64,000 nucleotides of DNA, taken from contig OX352761.1 in NCBI GenBank assembly GCA_947095585.1, forward strand, positions 58,396,832 through 58,460,831. The letters are read 5' to 3'. Shown here in pieces: positions 31,190 through 44,793 of this stretch. The notes under the pieces were generated by a model. That model did no database searches, was not told the origin of the DNA, and saw nothing but the letters and a program-made list of their open reading frames with translations. This stretch comes from Nephrocerus scutellatus. Its lineage: Eukaryota > Arthropoda > Insecta > Diptera > Pipunculidae. A program made the translations under genes and the position numbers. Numbering within the stretch: position 1 is the stretch's first letter; the number at the start of each line of letters is the position of its first letter.

Positions 31190-32540
31190 ATTTATATGTA
31201 CTTACAATACAAAAAAGTTCAGTGCCATTATAAATAAATAAAAAAAGAATTCATTAAAATAACAGTAAATCACAATTTAAAAACCCTGATTTATTGATAT
31301 GCTTCAAAATTTCAATTTCAATTAAAAATCAGGCTTAAAAGTACTTATAATAATGACTTGTTGTCAGCTAATAAAAATACATTTTTAATAAAAAAAAAGT
31401 TTGAAACGAGTATTTTGCGTAGTAATTTGTTTTGATCTGAAACAAATTGCAAACACGCGTTGAATTAATTTTTTTTTGAAGATTTGTTATCTTTTTTTGT
31501 GATTTGTTCACCCTTTGTCATCCAGTTCTGAGCTATGTTTAAAGTTTCAAGTCTCTAGCTCAATGGGAAGTTAGTTTAAAATCAATTACAAAATTCCACC
31601 CGCACAGAGAGACATACACGAAAGCGAGCCAATAAAAACTTTTTAAAAATGGACTACCACGACAACGTCGTCAATAACGACTGTGGCGGCTGGATTCGAG
31701 ACACAATTTCAAAAAGTTGAATTTTGAACTTCTAGCAACTGCTCCAAACGCTAACATGAACGATAATAAAAACCATTCTGTTTGCTATTTTTTATTGATA
31801 AGACTAAAGCTCGTCAATAGCTACCAAACAAAAGAAAAAAAGGAAAATCGGTTCACAAACAGAGGAGAAAAAGGTAGTGAACTGTTTAGTCTTTGCCTAT
31901 TTATATATAGATTTCCGGTTGACTCCTCGCCTCTGGAATATTTTTTACCTTTAGCGTATCATGCATCAACGAAACATCGATGCCGCTGTCAATAGAAGCG
32001 TAGTAATTTCTTTCGGCACTGCTAACTGGTACATTAAGTTAACATTCGACTCCCACGGTCATCCACGGCGCAACCAAAAAAATCACAATTTATGACCGAT
32101 CGCTTATCGCAACTCATCCCTAGCACCAAACACATCCGATTCCCATAATCAGCGCTGAAAAATATCAAGTGTTGAGCATTTTTTTCAGGACCAAACCATA
32201 AAGACCCAAATTTACGAGCGATCGCTTATCGCCGTCCACCCCACAACACAACACACACGAGCGTCACCGACGTTTTTTTCCACACGAAGACGGAGCGGCA
32301 GGTAGTTCATCCCCGAGATCCAACAACGACGTACATTGATTTTGTGCACAATTACATTTGATGTAAATAAATTAAACTAAATCAGAAGAAATTCGTTGTT
32401 GCAATAATTTGATTTTTTTAATTCATTATATCCATCTGAGCTTATTGGTTGGATTTTCTGGACTCCTCTAGTGTTCATCTCCTCCTATCTGGACAATTAG
32501 ACGATACATGCCCGAACAAGTTACATTTGAAACACTTTAC
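31190..32540. other. Unit 1 non-coding stretch, possible LTR remains
   Basis: No convincing gene. TATTTATATATAG near 31900 and GATGTAAATAAATTAAAC near 32360 could be a promoter and poly(A) region of a decayed LTR, and GATCGCTTATCGC occurs twice (32098 and 32220). No partner copy inside a unit supports an LTR. Confidence 0.3.
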
Positions 32541-32554
32541 TACTTTTCCTTTAT

Positions 32555-33110
32555 CTAATTCTGCGCGATGTGCGATAGAGCTCCGCAGCTATGGCATCCC
32601 ACGTTAGTTCTTGGTGCACTGGTAGTTCTACTCACATCTGTCCTCTGCTGCGTTATCTGCCTGTACATCTTCTGATAGCATTCCATCTTCCTCTTGAGAT
32701 CGTTTATAATAGTTGCCTCGTACATGATTGATTTGTTGTTAACAGAATTCGGAATTCCAGCTATTATGTACTCGATGATAGAAGATTCGTCAACCTTTCC
32801 CCTGTCGGCGATCTGAACCTTCTTCTTCCTTTGCTCCAGTATCCGGGATCTCAATTGCGAACGGCTTCTTTTCAAATTCTTTCTCCAACCTTGCCTTAAA
32901 TATTGCCCAGTTCGAAACTCTGCTTATATGGCCAGCTTAGCTGCGCCGTTTAAAAAACGCCGTGCGTACAAGTATTTTTGAATGTCATTCCATTGGCACG
33001 CTGATGAGACATCCTCGAACTCTTTTATCCAGTCATCGCCAGAAAATCTTTCTAGTGACTCCTCGATGTCCCTAAACACAAAGTTGTTTCTGTTGGCCGT
33101 TCCGTTCTAC
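32555..33110 (-). pseudogene. Ty3/gypsy Gag fragment, unit 1
   Basis: The minus strand reads FRDIEESLERFSGDDWIKEF and ARRFLNGAAKLAI (capsid), then a Lys/Arg-rich part and a single zinc-knuckle start CHSCGALSHIAQN followed by a stop. One frame break lies near 32890. On the minus strand it follows the integrase fragment directly at about 33150, the reverse of gag-pol order, so two fragments have been joined. Confidence 0.7.
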
Positions 33111-33149
33111 TCTTAAAGGTTTACTTTATTTCCTTCTACGTTATTCATT

Positions 33150-34000
33150 TATTAAGAATATTCAATACGGCTTTGGTTAGAAGGAAGATCAACTAGTCGT
33201 CCGAATACTAGCTCAAAAGGTGTAAAGGAGGTAGAAGTATTTGGGGTAGTATTGTGTACAAATACTGCGTATTTTATTTAAGAATCCCAATCATCTTGAA
33301 ATTTGTTAATATAGCATCTGAGATATTCTACAAAATTGCTGTGCCTTCTTTCACAAGATCCGTTTGATTGTAGTCGGTACGCACATGTTTGGAGTTTGGT
33401 ATTTTTTAAGAGCTTACCTACGTTCTTAAATATATCGCTTAAGAAGTTTTGACCTTGATCGGATAATACGTGTTTGAGGATACAGAAGCGAAAGATTATT
33501 TCCTTAACGAATGCTTCAGCAATGGTATTGGCTTCTTGATTTGGTATTGGTATTGCGTCAGTGTGTTTAGTTAAATCATCAATGAAAGTTGGAAGGTATT
33601 TATTATGATTAGATGTAGTACGGACCAATGATATCAACTGAAATTTTATCAAAAGGGATATTTGGCGGTTGAGGTTATAACCATAGGTTTCATGGTGTAC
33701 TTGGTGATTTTGTTTTTCTAGCATAGATCGCAATTTTTGATGTATGTTTTAATATCTTGGAACATGTTTTCCATGTTTATGATACATTTTTATACGTTTA
33801 AAGGTCCTATTGACGCCACAGTGTCCTCCGATTGGGTTTAAATGGAATTCCTTCAAAATTGTGTTGTTTTCTTCGCGTGTGAATTCGCGATCAGTAGAGG
33901 AATTAATTGGTAATTTGGGAGATAAGGTAGGAGTTATATTGGTGGGCGACATGGAAGAAGAATTTGGAGACGAATTATAAGACGAACTAGGAAATGATTT
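33150..34000 (-). pseudogene. Ty3/gypsy integrase fragment, unit 1
   Basis: FHLNPIGGHCGVNRTFKRI is the His-His half of the zinc domain; the Cys-Cys half is broken in this unit. The frame at 33733-33278 has TFIDDLTKHTDAIP (first Asp region), LSDQGQNFLSDIF (second Asp) and YRLQSNGSCERRHSNFVEYL (Glu), then continues to FTPFELVFGR. A stop and frame change near 33740 break it. Confidence 0.85.
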
Positions 34001-34107
34001 TAAAGGCGGTTTAGTATATGATTTAGTAGACGATTTAGTAGACGAATTAGTAGGTAAACTAGTACACGAATTAGTAGGGGATTTAGTAGATGAATTAGTA
34101 GACGACG
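33880..34107. repeat. 12/24-bp coding-like minisatellite at the unit end, unit 1
   Basis: GATTTAGTAGACGAATTAGTAG and variants recur. On the minus strand they read as Ser/Thr/Lys/Pro-rich peptide. Unit 2 lacks one 12-bp copy (GATTTAGTAGAC), which exactly explains its 9111-bp length against 9123. The young LTR element is inserted in the same stretch of unit 3. Confidence 0.85.
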
Positions 34108-34168
34108 AATGTTGTAGCTCTTCCAAAATTCGGGTAAATTAATAGGAGCATTTTCAACTTGTGTAGTT

Positions 34169-34854
34169 TTATGGCTTGCGAAAAGGTGCGTCGTAAGTAA
34201 TATGCCTTAAATGTGGCAATGATCCCATTGGTTGAATCAATGAGGTTGTGTTTGGCGGAAGAAAAGATATTTGAACATTTTTATTTAAATGACAAAGACC
34301 AGTAGGATGACCAGGGGCATTATCCAAAATCAACAAAATCTTAAAATCCAATCCCTTTTCTTTGCAATAACGTTCTGTTGTAGGGCAAAAATAATTGGTG
34401 AACCAATCTTCAAATAAAGATTTTGTAAACCACGCTTTTTTATTTGAACGCCACAACACTGGAATATCGTTTTTTGAAACATTTTAAGAGCTTGAGGATT
34501 TTTTGCACGGTACACAAGCATCGGTTTTAATTTGAAATCCCCTGCTGCATTTCCACCTAATAACAGTGTGAGACGGTCTTTTGAAATTTTATAACTGGGG
34601 CATGCACTTTCATTAGCTGCAATAAAAGTGCGTGACGGAAACTTATTCCAAAACAATCCCGTTTCATCAACGTTGAAAATTTGTTCGTCTTTGTTGCATC
34701 CTTGTTTTATTAGTTCACTAAATTCGGTCGGATATTTTAAAGCAGCCTCTTTATCTGCGCTGGCAGACTCACCAGGCATAAAGTTTTCGTTGTGATTGCT
34801 TTGCAAATAGAACGTCAAACCAAAATCTTCAAAAATGTCATGCGGTAAACACAA
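34169..34854 (-). pseudogene. Tigger/pogo-type transposase, unit 2
   Basis: Same blocks as unit 1 without the C-terminal segment. The frame 34854-34330 is open for 174 residues because the stop seen in units 1 and 3 (TATTTTTAAG) reads TATTTTAAAG here. It contains IFNVDETGLFW and LTLLLGGNAAG; the second frame (34459-34169) has LLILDNAPGHP. Confidence 0.85.
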
Positions 34855-35224
34855 ACACGCTTCAGCTTCGTCTTCGCCTGACGTTTACGAGTTCAGCCAT
34901 ACGATTTCAATGCTTCATAACACAATAAAGCTTCGGCTTCAACGTTTTGTTTGGCAATTCATGCATTATGCGGGAAACACCAACACGCTTCAGCTTCGTC
35001 TTCGCCTGCGTTTACGAGTTCAGCCATACGATTTCAAAACGATTTCGAAACGGAAGCTCTAGTTCAAAAGTGCTGAACATTTGCTTTGCTTGACAACTCA
35101 AAGCAGAGAACTGTGGCAGAAGAAGAAAGAAATGTCCTACGAGAAAAGTCATTCAAAGCAAATTCAAAGCGGCTGCATCGTAACGCACACGAAGACGAAG
35201 CTGAAGCGTGTTTGTGTTTCACGC
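34842..35224. mobile_element. TIR element next to Tigger, unit 2
   Basis: As in unit 1 but the first base after GCGG is T (GCGGTAAACAC), and the left flank reads CTTCAAAAAT rather than CATCAAAAAT. Confidence 0.6.
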
Positions 35225-35682
35225 ATCAAAAATAAACCGAGAAATTATTTTGGTTGCTCTCTCTTCGCCATCTTGCTGAGTAAACGAAACACATGGATTG
35301 CCGATGGTTAGCATAGTTAAAGTTTTGGTTACAAAACTTTGTAAATAAAACCAAACCAAGAACATTTTGCAAATAGAACGTCGAAACCAACCACTAGAGT
35401 GAAATCTAAACTCTATCCTGCAAATCGAAAGAGATATTAGCTATCAATAGTTATCGACTGGACTGGATCTGAAACTACAGTGTTATTTGTGAGGAAATAT
35501 AAATATGTCGGCAGGTACATTCGTAAATAGATCCTGAGTAACTTCAGAGTAATTTATATTTATTTAATGTTGGTAAAAAGTTACCTATCCCACATAAAAA
35601 AGTTACCCATCGTAAATAGATAAGTAACTTTAGGGTAATATTAATGTTCTGGCGAAAAACGGTTTTGAAAGCAAATTCGAAA

Positions 35683-36623
35683 AATTTGAACATTTGGGCG
35701 TATCTCCAGTATATGGTTTTTCGGTATTTTTGCCACGCCGGCCAATGAAAAAAAATGGAACCAATCGAACCATCCTTGCCAGTAGTAGAGCCAAAAAACT
35801 GAGTTTTCCATAAAATTACAAAAGGGGCGTTCGTAAAAGTGGGAGGTTCCTAAGTATTGGTGTCAAATGAAAGGTGAAAATTAGGTCTACACAGCCATGC
35901 TATTTTTATGGGTGTGGTCCAATTTAAATGGAAGTTACATCAAAATATACTCATTTCATATGATTGAGTTTTTTCATACAAAAGAGGTGATGGGATTCGA
36001 TTGTTCAATAGGTTTACAGAAATGAGTTTTTCTTTTTTTAAATGACGTTTTTGTAAATTATGCACACACCGAAAAATAAAGTGCGCTCAATTAATTTATA
36101 TTTAGAGAGAAGTTTTGCCTTTTAAAAGGGGTTTTTGTAAATTATGCACAGACTGAAAAATAAAGTGCGCTCAATTTATTTATATTTAGAGAGGAGTTTT
36201 TCCTTTTAAAGGTGTTTTTGTAAATTATGAACAGACTGAAAAATAAATTGCGCTCAATTTTATATTTAGATTGGATATGGATTAATTTGTACTTGCATAT
36301 ACATACTTTTATATCAGTTTTTCATTGAGTTTTTCCCATACAAAAACAGGTGTTATATAGCAATTTCTATATACTTACCTATAATACCTTTCATTTGTTA
36401 CCAATTAACCCCTAAAGCTCCTTCCAATAACTTAGAAAAATGAATTTTTCTGAAGAAAAAAAAAACTCGAAACTTTGGATGCCCCTCATACCTAAAGGGG
36501 GCATTTCCGGAAAACAAGATGGCGATTTCCAAAATCTGCTCAGTTGGGGCTTTCATGTGAGATATGTCCGAAAGCCCAAATCTGGAAAACCGTATACTGA
36601 AGTTTAGTCTAAATATTGCGTGT
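35683..36623. repeat. X-family copy with minisatellite, unit 2
   Basis: Closely matches 26560-27500. Confidence 0.7.
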
Positions 36624-37168
36624 GTTAACACCCGGGTACGAATTTTAGTCGCAAATGTGAAAAGCTCATATCTTAACCGCAAGTTCGTAGTTTAGTAGAT
36701 GTTGTGTGTAGTAGTATGATTTTTAACGAATGCGCATATTTTGATTTTGTATTACTCGTTTATTCCACCTCAAATAACAACAATGCTACAATAAAATAAT
36801 TTGCTTGGGTTTAAGAAGTTATCGCTGTAATGCATTCATGGCAGAAATTAAAGAATAAATTTGGAACACATGTTATCGTATTTTAAAAAACATCTGTTTT
36901 TGTTGCATCTGGTTCTTAAGGTTATATGTGTTTTAAATATTGCGTTTCGTAGTGCATTGGGGTGGTTTCGTTTATAATTTCGGTGCTCACAGCTAACTAT
37001 TATAACGCCCACTAATACATATGTTCTAAATTTTCTCTGCTTCCGTCTCTGTGTTTACAGTGCGACCCTTCTCTTCAATTTCAAATTTCGCCATTTTGGT
37101 TTGTGCCTACCTTGAAAATCGCTTAAAATAATCCTACAACATTTTCCCTTTAATTCGGTTCACATATA

Positions 37169-37753
37169 TATAGGGTGTTTCAATAGATGCGCTTCAACTT
37201 TTCTCCGATAGGGACGGCGAACGAAGCCATATTTTTTATTGTTCTTTTGTCATTTGGAAACTTCATTAGTATACATTTCATCATGGAACGCTACACATGT
37301 GAACAGCGATTGCAAATCGTGCAAATTTTTTATCAAAGTAATCGTTCTGTTGCCGCTACTTTAAGAGCATTACGGCCATTTTACGGTCCATTTAACAAGC
37401 CAGCCCGTTCGACAATCGATTTTACGTAAAGATCTTGGCCTACATCCGTATAAGATCAAGCTGACACAACAACTAAAGCCGTTTGACCATTTGAAGCGAC
37501 GCCAATTCGTGAATTTGGCTCAAGAGCAAATCGAAAATGATGCAGATTTTCACCGAAAAATCATCTCCAGCGATGAGGCTCACTTCGTAAAACGTGCACG
37601 CGGTGGTCATGCAAAAGAAATCGAGTTTCATACTTAAATGTATCATATGTATATGTTCAAATTCGTTAATAAAAAAAAAGTTAGTTCAAAAGTCGAACAG
37701 TTTGTGTTTTATTCAAAAAAAAAGTTGAAGTGCTCTTATTGAAAAACCCTATA
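37169..37753 (+). mobile_element. Mariner-family element with internal deletion, unit 2
   Basis: Same deletion and same ends as the unit 1 copy, so the deletion came before amplification. Confidence 0.85.
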
Positions 37754-38096
37754 GAAGCATTATTAGAAGCCCGTATACGTGTACATACAAAAAAGCAAAT
37801 ATTTGATTGTAGCATTATTGTTATTTGAGGTGAAAACAACAAGTAACATTTTGGTGAGACTTTCTCACAATTCACCTAGTTTGGAGTACGTTAAATGTCG
37901 TCTACATGCGACAAAAGAGAAACGATTCAGAATTTGTGCTAGAATCTGTCATTAAATTTACACAAACCCAAAGAAAGAAAAAACATCACACCACATTAAA
38001 TTTGTATGCTATACAACTCGTACGTATACTAACTGACATCTTACGCTTAGGTGAGTTTTTCACATTTGCGACCAAAATTCGTACCCCGGTGTTAAC

Positions 38097-38633
38097 CAAA
38101 ACCTTCTCTATAGAAAGCCCAACTGTTCCGATCGTACACAAATACTATCCAAAACGTATTTGTATTAGTAATCAACTAAAGAGCAAAATCCATATAAAAT
38201 TTGTCTGTTTCCCACTACCACATCTTACGTTTCTCGCTCTTTGCGACTACTTATTTTTTGTACACTGTATCCAAAACCTTCTCTATAGAAAGCCCAACTC
38301 TACGCATACTAATGCTGTAAACCAACACCAAACGCATGTGTGTTTGTGAGATGTGAATACGGTGTACAAAAAATAAGAAGTCGCAAAGAGCGAGAAACGT
38401 AAGATGTGGTAGTGGGAAACAGAAAAATTTTGTATGGATTTTGCTCTTTAGTTGATTACTAAATACAAATACGGTTGGTCTCAATCTAAGCATGTATCTG
38501 TGTACGATCGGAACAGTTGGGCTTTCTATAGAGAAGGTTTTGACTGTATCCACATTCCAAAATACAGACGCGTTTTGGATTGGTTTACAGCATTAGTATG
38601 CATTGAGTTGGGCTTTCTATAGAGAAGGTTTTG
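38097..38633. mobile_element. 8-bp-TSD TIR element with nested copy, unit 2
   Basis: Same size as in unit 1 (537 bp), with the nested copy at 38272-38542 and both ACTGTATC flanks. One visible difference is CGCTCTTTGCGAC against CGCTTTTTGCGAC in unit 1. Confidence 0.9.
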
Positions 38634-39301
38634 GTGTTAACACACAATGCTCCATGTATTTAGATAGGGCAAATAGAGTCATGAAACGCCATTCATTATT
38701 TTTGTTGAAAATTGAAATGTTTCAAAAGTAACGCGATGAATAAGATATACAGTCTGATTGACTATCTGTTTCTGTGTCATCGAATTACTAATGCAGCGAC
38801 TTCAATTTTCCTTAATCAACATCAATTATTTTTTATTTATTCTTTTGTTTTTAGTTTTGTAAATAATAATAACTGTCAAAAGGATAGTAGCAATGTTTAA
38901 CTGACATTTCATGAACCAATAAAATTTATACTCGGTGCCAGCACCGATAACACAGCCGATAATTGACGTAGCCCACAACTAATTTTGACATCGCCCATAT
39001 TGCTCATTTTGTGTAATATTTATAAACCCACAATATTAAATTTACCATAAACTGTGTTATGGCGCATGCACACTGCACAATATTTATTTAATTTTCTAGA
39101 GGATGGATGACAAACTGATCTAAACCGTGATGAACCAATTGATTCACAAAATAAGAATGATGATCCAGAAATCGAGAGGCCAAGAAACATAAAAAGAACG
39201 TATATATTTCAACAAATTTTTAATGATAACAAAATAAAAAAACAAAAAATAATAAAAAACTGAAAAATGTGTTTATAATGTCTTATTTATTGACCAATGT
39301 A

Positions 39302-39593
39302 TTAAAAGTTTTTAAATATTCTGCCAATTGTTCCATTCTTTAGTTTCTTCACACATCTGACGACAGATAAAACTTCGTGTTCGTAGCTAGTATAATTCTT
39401 TTCGGCTGTGGACGTCTTAAAACTCAAGTAAAAAACTGGATGAAAACTTTCCTCGTGCTTTTGAAGCAAAATTTTACCGTACCCCATCATACTGACATAT
39501 ATGTGTAATTCCGTCCCCGGCGCTGGATTGAATACTTTTAATACAGGTTCTTCACTTAGTAAATCCTTCATGGCTGCAAATGCTGTGATCTGT
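39302..39593 (-). pseudogene. Ty3/gypsy RNase H fragment, unit 2
   Basis: Same reading as the unit 1 fragment, with no visible change in the frame. Confidence 0.8.
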
Positions 39594-39652
39594 TCAGATC
39601 TGTTTAGGCAAGACGAGATTGTGCGTGGATTACCGGAAGCTCAATACTTAAA

Positions 39653-40193
39653 TTATTTAAGACATATCAACTGCCGATGATGGAGGATGTTCTAGACAGG
39701 ATAGCAGGAAATATACATAATTTATCAAGCCCAACGGACAGTACGAATTTTCAAAAGTACCATTTGGATTATGTAATTCGCCGTCTATATTTCAACGTTT
39801 TATAAGCACAGTTTTCCGAGATTTTATGCGTCGAAATTATTAGATGCTGTACATAGTTGACTTAGTCATCGCTGCGGAGGGTGAGAACGAGAATATGGAA
39901 AAGCTGATCGAGGTATTGAAGGTCGCCAATGATAACGGACTATTCATGAAATGGGAAAGTGGAACTTTCTAAGAAGACGAGTTGAATTCCTAGGTCACGT
40001 CGTTGAAAATGGCAGGATTAAGCCATCCGTTGAGAAGCTGAGAGCAGTCAAGGGGTTTCCCAGACCCACCAATATAAAGCAAGTACAAAGTTTTCGCGGG
40101 CTAACTGGATTCTTCAGGAAGTTCATTCCCAACTACGCCAGTTTCGCAAAACTGCTGTCGGACTTGACTAGAAAGAATGTACCTTGTACCTGT
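39653..40193 (+). pseudogene. Ty3/gypsy reverse transcriptase fragment, unit 2
   Basis: Same as unit 1 except CGTCGTTGAAAATGG for CGTCGTGGAAAATGG, a synonymous third-base change in a dead gene. Confidence 0.8.
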
Positions 40194-40312
40194 GGTCAAA
40201 ATTCGACTATAATCATTATTGAGTATTTGTGGAAAACATATATGAATTTGCATGTTTCGAAATTTTTTTCTACTCTTATACATTCGTTCATTTTCTATCT
40301 GAGACCATAACC

Positions 40313-41663
40313 ATTTATATGTACTTACAATACAAAAAAGTTCAGTGCCATTATAAATAAATAAAAAAAGAATTCATTAAAATAACAGTAAATCACAATT
40401 TAAAAACCCTGATTTATTGATATGCTTCAAAATTTCAATTTCAATTAAAAATCAGGCTTAAAAGTACTTATAATAATGACTTGTTGTCAGCTAATAAAAA
40501 TACATTTTTAATAAAAAAAAAGTTTGAAACGAGTATTTTGCGTAGTAATTTGTTTTGATCTGAAACAAATTGCAAACACGCGTTGAATTAATTTTTTTTT
40601 GAAGATTTGTTATCTTTTTTTGTGATTTGTTCACCCTTTGTCATCCAGTTCTGAGCTATGTTTAAAGTTTCAAGTCTCTAGCTCAATGGGAAGTTAGTTT
40701 AAAATCAATTACAAAATTCCACCCGCACAGAGAGACATACACGAAAGCGAGCCAATAAAAACTTTTTAAAAATGGACTACCACGACAACGTCGTCAATAA
40801 CGACTGTGGCGGCTGGATTCGAGACACAATTTCAAAAAGTTGAATTTTGAACTTCTAGCAACTGCTCCAAACGCTAACATGAACGATAATAAAAACCATT
40901 CTGTTTGCTATTTTTTATTGATAAGACTAAAGCTCGTCAATAGCTACCAAACAAAAGAAAAAAAGGAAAATCGGTTCACAAACAGAGGAGAAAAAGGTAG
41001 TGAACTGTTTAGTCTTTGCCTATTTATATATAGATTTCCGGTTGACTCCTCGCCTCTGGAATATTTTTTACCTTTAGCGTATCATGCATCAACGAAACAT
41101 CGATGCCGCTGTCAATAGAAGCGTAGTAATTTCTTTCGGCACTGCTAACTGGTACATTAAGTTAACATTCGACTCCCACGGTCATCCACGGCGCAACCAA
41201 AAAAATCACAATTTATGACCGATCGCTTATCGCAACTCATCCCTAGCACCAAACACATCCGATTCCCATAATCAGCGCTGAAAAATATCAAGTGTTGAGC
41301 ATTTTTTTCAGGACCAAACCATAAAGACCCAAATTTACGAGCGATCGCTTATCGCCGTCCACCCCACAACACAACACACACGAGCGTCACCGACGTTTTT
41401 TTCCACACGAAGACGGAGCGGCAGGTAGTTCATCCCCGAGATCCAACAACGACGTACATTGATTTTGTGCACAATTACATTTGATGTAAATAAATTAAAC
41501 TAAATCAGAAGAAATTCGTTATTGCAATAATTTGATTTTTTTAATTCATTATATCCATCTGAGCTTATTGGTTGGATTTTCTGGACTCCTCTAGTGTTCA
41601 TCTCCTCCTATCTGGACAATTAGACGATACATGCCCGAACAAGTTACATTTGAAACACTTTAC
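40313..41663. other. Unit 2 non-coding stretch
   Basis: Equivalent to 31190-32540. A single change, TTCGTTATTGCAATAA against TTCGTTGTTGCAATAA, is visible near 41520. Confidence 0.3.
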
Positions 41664-41677
41664 TACTTTTCCTTTAT

Positions 41678-42233
41678 CTAATTCTGCGCGATGTGCGATA
41701 GAGCTCCGCAGCTATGGCATCCCACGTTAGTTCTTGGTGCACTGGTAGTTCTACTCACATCTGTCCTCTGCTGCGTTATCTGCCTGTACATCTTCTGATA
41801 GCATTCCATCTTCCTCTTGAGATCGTTTATAATAGTTGCCTCGTACATGATTGATTTGTTGTTAACAGAATTCGGAATTCCAGCTATTATGTACTCGATG
41901 ATAGAAGATTCGTCAACCTTTCCCCTGTCGGCGATCTGAACCTTCTTCTTCCTTTGCTCCAGTATCCGGGATCTCAATTGCGAACGGCTTCTTTTCAAAT
42001 TCTTTCTCCAACCTTGCCTTAAATATTGCCCAGTTCGAAACTCTGCTTATATGGCCAGCTTAGCTGCGCCGTTTAAAAAACGCCGTGCGTACAAGTATTT
42101 TTGAATGTCATTCCATTGGCACGCTGATGAGACATCCTCGAACTCTTTTATCCAGTCATCGCCAGAAAATCTTTCTAGTGACTCCTCGATGTCCCTAAAC
42201 ACAAAGTTGTTTCTGTTGGCCGTTCCGTTCTAC
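41678..42233 (-). pseudogene. Ty3/gypsy Gag fragment, unit 2
   Basis: Same capsid and knuckle fragment as unit 1, with the same frame break. Confidence 0.7.
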
Positions 42234-42272
42234 TCTTAAAGGTTTACTTTATTTCCTTCTACGTTATTCATT

Positions 42273-43110
42273 TATTAAGAATATTCAATACGGCTTTGGT
42301 TAGAAGGAAGATCAACTAGTCGTCCGAATACTAGCTCAAAAGGTGTAAAGGAGGTAGAAGTATTTGGGGTAGTATTGTGTACAAATACTGCGTATTTTAT
42401 TTAAGAATCCCAATCATCTTGAAATTTGTTAATATAGCATCTGAGATATTCTACAAAATTGCTGTGCCTTCTTTCACAAGATCCGTTTGATTGTAGTCGG
42501 TACGCACATGTTTGGAGTTTGGTATTTTTTAAGAGCTTACCTACGTTCTTAAATATATCGCTTAAGAAGTTTTGACCTTGATCGGATAATACGTGTTTGA
42601 GGATACAGAAGCGAAAGATTATTTCCTTAACGAATGCTTCAGCAATGGTATTGGCTTCTTGATTTGGTATTGGTATTGCGTCAGTGTGTTTAGTTAAATC
42701 ATCAATGAAAGTTGGAAGGTATTTATTATGATTAGATGTAGTACGGACCAATGATATCAACTGAAATTTTATCAAAAGGGATATTTGGCGGTTGAGGTTA
42801 TAACCATAGGTTTCATGGTGTACTTGGTGATTTTGTTTTTCTAGCATAGATCGCAATTTTTGATGTATGTTTTAATATCTTGGAACATGTTTTCCATGTT
42901 TATGATACATTTTTATACGTTTAAAGGTCCTATTGACGCCACAGTGTCCTCCGATTGGGTTTAAATGGAATTCCTTCAAAATTGTGTTGTTTTCTTCGCG
43001 TGTGAATTCGCGATCAGTAGAGGAATTAATTGGTAATTTGGGAGATAAGGTAGGAGTTATATTGGTGGGCGACATGGAAGAAGAATTTGGAGACGAATTA
43101 TAAGACGAAC
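42273..43110 (-). pseudogene. Ty3/gypsy integrase fragment, unit 2
   Basis: Same as unit 1, including the damaged Cys-Cys half of the zinc domain (TTTCCATGTTTATGATAC). Confidence 0.85.
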
Positions 43111-43279
43111 TAGGAAATGATTTTAAAGGCGGTTTAGTATATGATTTAGTAGACGAATTAGTAGGTAAACTAGTACACGAATTAGTAGGGGATTTAGTAG
43201 ATGAATTAGTAGACGACGAATGTTGTAGCTCTTCCAAAATTCGGGTAAATTAATAGGAGCATTTTCAACTTGTGTAGTT

Positions 43280-43930
43280 TTATGGCTTGCGAAAAGGTGC
43301 GTCGTAAGTAATATGCCTTAAATGTGGCAATGATCCCATTGGTTGAATCAATGAGGTTGTGTTTGGCGGAAGAAAAGATATTTGAACATTTTTATTTAAA
43401 TGACAAAGACCAGTAGGATGACCAGGGGCATTATCCAAAATCAACAAAATCTTAAAATCCAATCCCTTTTCTTTGCAATAACGTTCTGTTGTAGGGCAAA
43501 AATAATTGGTGAACCAATCTTCAAATAAAGATTTTGTAAACCACGCTTTTTTATTTGAACGCCACAACACTGGAATATCGTTTTTTGAAACATTTTAAGA
43601 GCTTGAGGATTTTTTGCACGGTACACAAGCATCGGTTTTAATTTGAAATCCCCTGCTGCATTTCCACCTAATAACAGTGTGAGACGGTCTTTTGAAATTT
43701 TATAACTGGGGCATGCACTTTCATTAGCTGCAATAAAAGTGCGTGACGGAAACTTATTCCAAAACAATCCCGTTTCATCAACGTTGAAAATTTGTTCGTC
43801 TTTGTTGCATCCTTGTTTTATTAGTTCACTCAATTCGGTCGGATATTTTTAAGCAGCCTCTTTATCTGCGCTGGCAGACTCACCAGGCATAAAGTTTTCG
43901 TTGTGATTGCTTTGCAAATAGAACGTCAAA
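43280..43930 (-). pseudogene. Tigger/pogo-type transposase, unit 3
   Basis: Carries the stop-forming TATTTTTAAG seen in unit 1, but GAATATCG and CAGTAGGATG as in unit 2. It is therefore a mixture of the two. Confidence 0.85.
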
Positions 43931-43952
43931 CCAAAATCTTCAAAAATGTCAT

Positions 43953-44335
43953 GCGGGAAACACAAACACGCTTCAGCTTCGTCTTCGCCTGACGTTTACG
44001 AGTTCAGCCATACGATTTCAATGCTTCATAACACAATAAAGCTTCGGCTTCAACGTTTTGTTTGGCAATTCATGCATTATGCGGGAAACACCAACACGCT
44101 TCAGCTTCGTCTTCGCCTGCGTTTACGAGTTCAGCCATACGATTTCAAAACGATTTCGAAACGGAAGCTCTAGTTCAAAAGTGCTGAACATTTGCTTTGC
44201 TTGACAACTCAAAGCAGAGAACTGTGGCAGAAGAAGAAAGAAATGTCCTACGAGAAAAGTCATTCAAAGCAAATTCAAAGCGGCTGCATCGTAACGCACA
44301 CGAAGACGAAGCTGAAGCGTGTTTGTGTTTCACGC
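43953..44335. mobile_element. TIR element next to Tigger, unit 3
   Basis: GCGGGAAACAC as in unit 1, left flank CTTCAAAAAT as in unit 2. Confidence 0.6.
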
Positions 44336-44793
44336 ATCAAAAATAAACCGAGAAATTATTTTGGTTGCTCTCTCTTCGCCATCTTGCTGAGTAAACGAAA
44401 CACATGGATTGCCGATGGTTAGCATAGTTAAAGTTTTGGTTACAAAACTTTGTAAATAAAACCAAACCAAGAACAGTTTGCAAATAGAACGTCGAAACCA
44501 ACCACTAGAGTGAAATCTAAACTCTATCCTGCAAATCGAAAGAGATATTAGCTATCAATAGTTATCGACTGGACTGGATCTGAAACTACAGTGTTATTTG
44601 TGAGGAAATATAAATATGTCGGCAGGTACCTTCGTAAATAGATCCTGAGTAACTTCAGAGTAATTTATATTTATTTAATGTTGGTAAAAAGTTACCTATC
44701 CCACATAAAAAAGTTACCCATCGTAAATAGATAAGTAACTTTAGGGTAATATTAATGTTCTGGCGAAAAACGGTTTTGAAAGCAAATTCGAAA

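Noticed and set aside
31717..31995. 92-codon ORF present in units 1-3
   Set aside because: Low-complexity, no domain, no splice or start support; probably chance in the non-coding stretch.
24985..43218. The tandem units as a pure assembly duplication
   Set aside because: Units differ by substitutions, a 12-bp copy, an 8-bp-TSD insertion and deletions, so they are not the same DNA assembled twice; true copy number still cannot be known from one sequence.
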